Assembly (NCBI GenBank): GCA_016758965.1
Contig: JAEPRB010000266.1
Coordinates: 1 to 51,637 of the forward strand
Direction: 5' to 3'
From: Circinella minor
Taxonomy: Eukaryota; Mucoromycota; Mucoromycetes; Mucorales; Lichtheimiaceae
DNA: 51,637 bases
Of the stretch, positions 48,638 through 51,637 are shown in pieces (position 1 is the stretch's first letter; each line of letters begins with the position of its first letter). The notes under the pieces are model-generated. The model had not been told where the DNA came from. It searched no databases and saw nothing but the letters and a program-made list of their open reading frames with translations. Both the position numbers and the translations under genes were made by a program.

Positions 48638-50425
48638 TTAGAATTTTTTAGTAGCACTGTTTTGTATTTGCTCACGAAGAACCTGTGATTGAATTCTCTT
48701 ATAAGTAATAACTTGTTCTGCTACAAAAACTTTCAACTCTTTTACTCTCTTTAACTGTTACGTACGTTCAACATCCAATTTCAGAACTATATATGCGCGA
48801 GGGACTTTAACGTCTTGCTCATAATGATGTATACCGATAGCAACACAACCGACTATTTTTTAATGTCTAAAACATATACCTAGGGATTTCTATAACTAAC
48901 GAGAATTTCCTATATTGATGATTTTAAATCTGGCTTTTCAAACATTACCAAAATTTCTTCCAGTTCAGCAGATGTCACTTATTAAAATTATTGTTATGAT
49001 GCTGTTGTCTTTTTTTTGGAAGCAACTTGGCAATAATAATAATTAAAAAAAAAAGGTACAAAAGCAGTAGAGATGCTATAGGAGTATTCTATACCTGGAA
49101 AGAAGTGTATCATATTTTATTCCTTGACACGGTCCACGATAAAAATACACTCTTCTGTATAATGACTACAAAACATGCCCGGTATGAAAAAGTCCGTCTC
49201 TGTCGATACAATTCATCGTCTTATCAGAGTAACTAAGGTACCTCTTTTTGCGTACTTCTGATATTAGTACTTTGTATACTTATTAGGAAAAATTTACGAT
49301 ATATTGTATAGCTCATAGGTACCTTTAAAACATTGAGACTTTTCACCCACAATCCGCCACATCCACCAACAATCTTAACTTCTATATAGTAATTATCATT
49401 ATATATATATGTAACACTATGACATTGTGATGTCATTCAATATCTTATCTTTTTCATCTTTATTAATAACTTTGACAATCATTCCGGGGGCAAATAATTT
49501 GATGAACCTAATACATACCATAAAAAATACATATATATAGTAAGCAATTTCCAAAACTACTTATTATGGCTATTTCTAAGATTGCTTTTTATTAATATGT
49601 AATACGTGTATTATACCCGAAACAATATTATCTCCCGGTTGAACATCGAAAGTAGGCGAAATTTCTGCGAGGCCATGAGCTTAAAAGATGGTTTCATCTT
49701 TGTAATAAAATTTCAATTCACCAATAACATATGTATATATATATATATATCTATAATTTATTTGATCTTGTTTTAGACTATACAAAAATTCGCTGCAAAA
49801 TTCATTATTATCAAAATAATTGTATATACTACAGTTCATGGATTTCAACGATTATTACTTTTACATAATAATAATAAAGTAGTTCTGTAGAGTCGAAATG
49901 TCATACGTAGTGCCATCGTTAGATCTTCTTTTTCTATCAAGTGTACCTCAAAATTAAAAGTAATGTTGAACGCTACAGTTCAATCCATTTTTTTTGCACA
50001 GGTGGGATTTGGCTCGAAAGTAGCGCAAAAAACCGAATGTATGCAAAAAGTGGGGTCGAAAACAAGATAGTAAAATCATACTGGGAGTTTGGCCAAAAGG
50101 CGTGCAAAAAGTGAGGGGATGCAATTTTGGAAAGCTTGCGATTGTAAAATCCAATAAAAACGAGAAGATTAATTGATATAAGCTTAATAAAATTCTTACA
50201 GGGCAGGAGTAACAGGAAGGTTAATTTTTATCTTCATCCAAAAGTAAACCAATGGCAAAATTCATTTGTGATATGATAAACAACTGGGCATGAAAATCAT
50301 GATACTGGTCTTTCATTCCGAACATACAAATAAGCGATATTGTTTTACCAAAAGAGTCTAGTGCTACATATCTTAGAATCATAGTCAACTTTTCACACAA
50401 GGTAGAATATGTAAAGTCGTTGAAG
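48638..50425 (-). pseudogene. Row of decayed minus-strand exons of an unrecognised gene
   Basis: Several coherent peptide pieces lie in order on the minus strand. From right to left: FNDFTYSTLCEKLTMILRYV onward to QMNFAIGLLLDEDKN (about 50425-50230); FEVHLIEKEDLTMALRMTFR (about 49955-49850); and GELKFYYKDETIF, an in-frame stop, then AHGLAEISPTFDVQPGDNIV (about 49730-49610). After these come FIKLFAPGMIVKVINKDEKD (about 49500-49430), TSAELEEILVMFEKPDLKSS (about 48980-48910) and ELKVFVAEQVITYKRIQSQV ending at a stop at 48638. Some borders look like splice sites, but stops and frame changes break the chain. They may belong to one decayed gene or to two. No family is recognised. Confidence 0.4.
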
Positions 50426-51501
50426 CTTTATCAAAAAGAAAGATAAGATTTTAATTGTCTATTCCATCTAAATCCCTTCTTTAGGGGGTTTTCAGTTAAT
50501 AAATCCATTCTTTCTCTTTGTATATATACTGTTTTCTACCCCTTAATGTACTGCAAGGAAGCGACCATATGCCTATAGGCGCAGGTCAAATTAGTCTTCC
50601 CATAAATAAAAAATAATAAGTTTTAACCTACGTATTACATCTAAATAGATCAATAGTGTGTCATTTTGATATAAGATGTATATAATAGAAAGTGTAGGAG
50701 TATTTACTATTTCTTATGTTTACGAAGCATATAAAAGATGGGAATGGAATGTAAAAAGAATATGAATTATAATAAACCCTAAACATATGTTAGAAAAAGT
50801 CATGAACATCAACAGAAAAGAATGGGATTGATCAACAGATCGAATCGAACATAGCAAGGTATCAAAAAAATATAAATATACCATGAGATGTACTGCACAC
50901 TTTCTTAAAGTTCGATTACCGTTGTTTGAAGAAGCCAGGAAGATAGATTTTGATTAGTATAATAATCATAGATCAAATAACAGGTGAGATTTCTGGAACT
51001 GATGAAAGCAATAATAGTGCCGACTTTTCCAGAAAAGGATAAAACTGAAGGAGGTGAAGAAAAAAATATGGGATTAAGAGTATTATTACTAAGAGCAATT
51101 TGAATAATTGTACATATTAAGTATTATTACATGGTATTTACACAATGAAAGTTAATATTTCAAGCAAAAAAATCGGGAATAATTTATAGCCCCATGGACT
51201 CCGGTAAACTTTATTTGCATGCAAGAATAAGTTATATCATCCGGATAACATCCCTTTTTTTTTCGTTGTTCATTATTATTATTAGTATTATTATTTTGAC
51301 GTTGTGTTGTTCCTATAGCAACTAAAAAATCGATATTTTTTTTTTCGTTTATATTTTTATTGAGCTTTAGATGACTATCACTAATTCTGTTGTTTATTAA
51401 ACAGATGATAGTAATGAACTAAATTACCCATTTTGCATCATGGACTTTTAGTTATTTTCATCAAGTTCAAAACAAAACTGAGTCAGTTTTTTTTATTTTT
51501 T
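50426..51501. other. AT-rich region without a supported gene
   Basis: No exon chain is visible on either strand. In particular, the catalytic part expected to follow the lipin fragment on the minus strand (with its DxDGT motif) is absent from this kilobase. Confidence 0.5.
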
Positions 51502-51637
51502 TTATAACAATTTCTTCAAGTTAAGACTTTTCAATTGTTCGGATGTTAATCGAAGTGTTTTTGCATAGTTCTTTTGTGGGAAATCAAGTGATTCTTCATC
51601 AGGTTGTGTATGATTGGCAGCCCAACCAACCGATGTT
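51502..51637 (-). pseudogene. Truncated lipin/PAH1-type phosphatidate phosphatase fragment (runs off the edge)
   Basis: The last 136 bases encode 45 residues on the minus strand, including YAKTLRLTSEQLKSLNLKK. This block normally stands immediately before the catalytic C-LIP domain of lipins (fungal Pah1, phosphatidate to diacylglycerol). Here it is followed by two Leu and a stop at 51502-51504, and no catalytic exon follows in the next kilobase. Either the gene was cut off at this exon, or I have missed an unusual distant splice. The upstream part lies outside the window. Confidence 0.5.

Overview
The window looks like nuclear DNA from an early-diverging fungus, most likely Mucoromycota and close to Mucorales. 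The evidence is strongly AT-rich intergenic DNA, many short introns (about 50-150 bases) with GT..AG ends, long A/T homopolymers, and two decayed copies of protein families that I associate with multicopy genes of Mucorales. All exon boundaries below were set by eye from reading-frame continuity and splice-site consensus. Every complete multi-exon model closes in frame, but none is supported by transcripts.

Layout. At 0-3.9 kb there is decayed DNA with a PD-(D/E)XK-like gene remnant and a perfect 17-bp inverted repeat. From 3.9 to 25 kb lies a dense block of housekeeping genes: IST1 (ESCRT-III regulator, +), an arrestin-like trafficking adaptor (+), a small ORF (-), a compact RING plus tandem-BRCT protein resembling BRCA1 (-), ATP11 (F1-ATPase assembly, +), an RCC1-repeat protein (+), a SAPS-type PP6/Sit4 phosphatase subunit (-), a two-RRM SR protein (-), homogentisate 1,2-dioxygenase (+) and an unrecognised coiled-coil protein (-). 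From 25 to 35.8 kb is a gene-poor stretch with a broken multi-exon gene carrying a 200-bp MITE, a diverged minisatellite and many A/T tracts. From 35.8 to 48.3 kb there is a second gene block: FHIP/RAI16 (Hook-adaptor complex, +), MRM1-type mitochondrial rRNA methyltransferase (-), a Cdc12-type septin (-), mitochondrial ribosomal protein uL15m (+), a 90-bp GC-rich insertion flanked by 9-bp direct repeats, and a membrane-anchored alpha/beta hydrolase (-). From 48.6 kb to the right edge there are more decayed exons and the truncated end of a lipin (phosphatidate phosphatase) reading frame.

How the genes relate. There are no operons; neighbours are functionally mixed, as expected for a eukaryote. 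Three themes recur: membrane trafficking (IST1, arrestin, FHIP), mitochondrial biogenesis (ATP11, MRM1, uL15m) and mRNA or cell-cycle functions (SR protein, SAPS subunit, septin, BRCA1-like). The most interesting items are the small BRCA1-architecture protein, because this architecture is generally regarded as missing from the well-studied fungi, and the GC-rich mobile-looking insertion.
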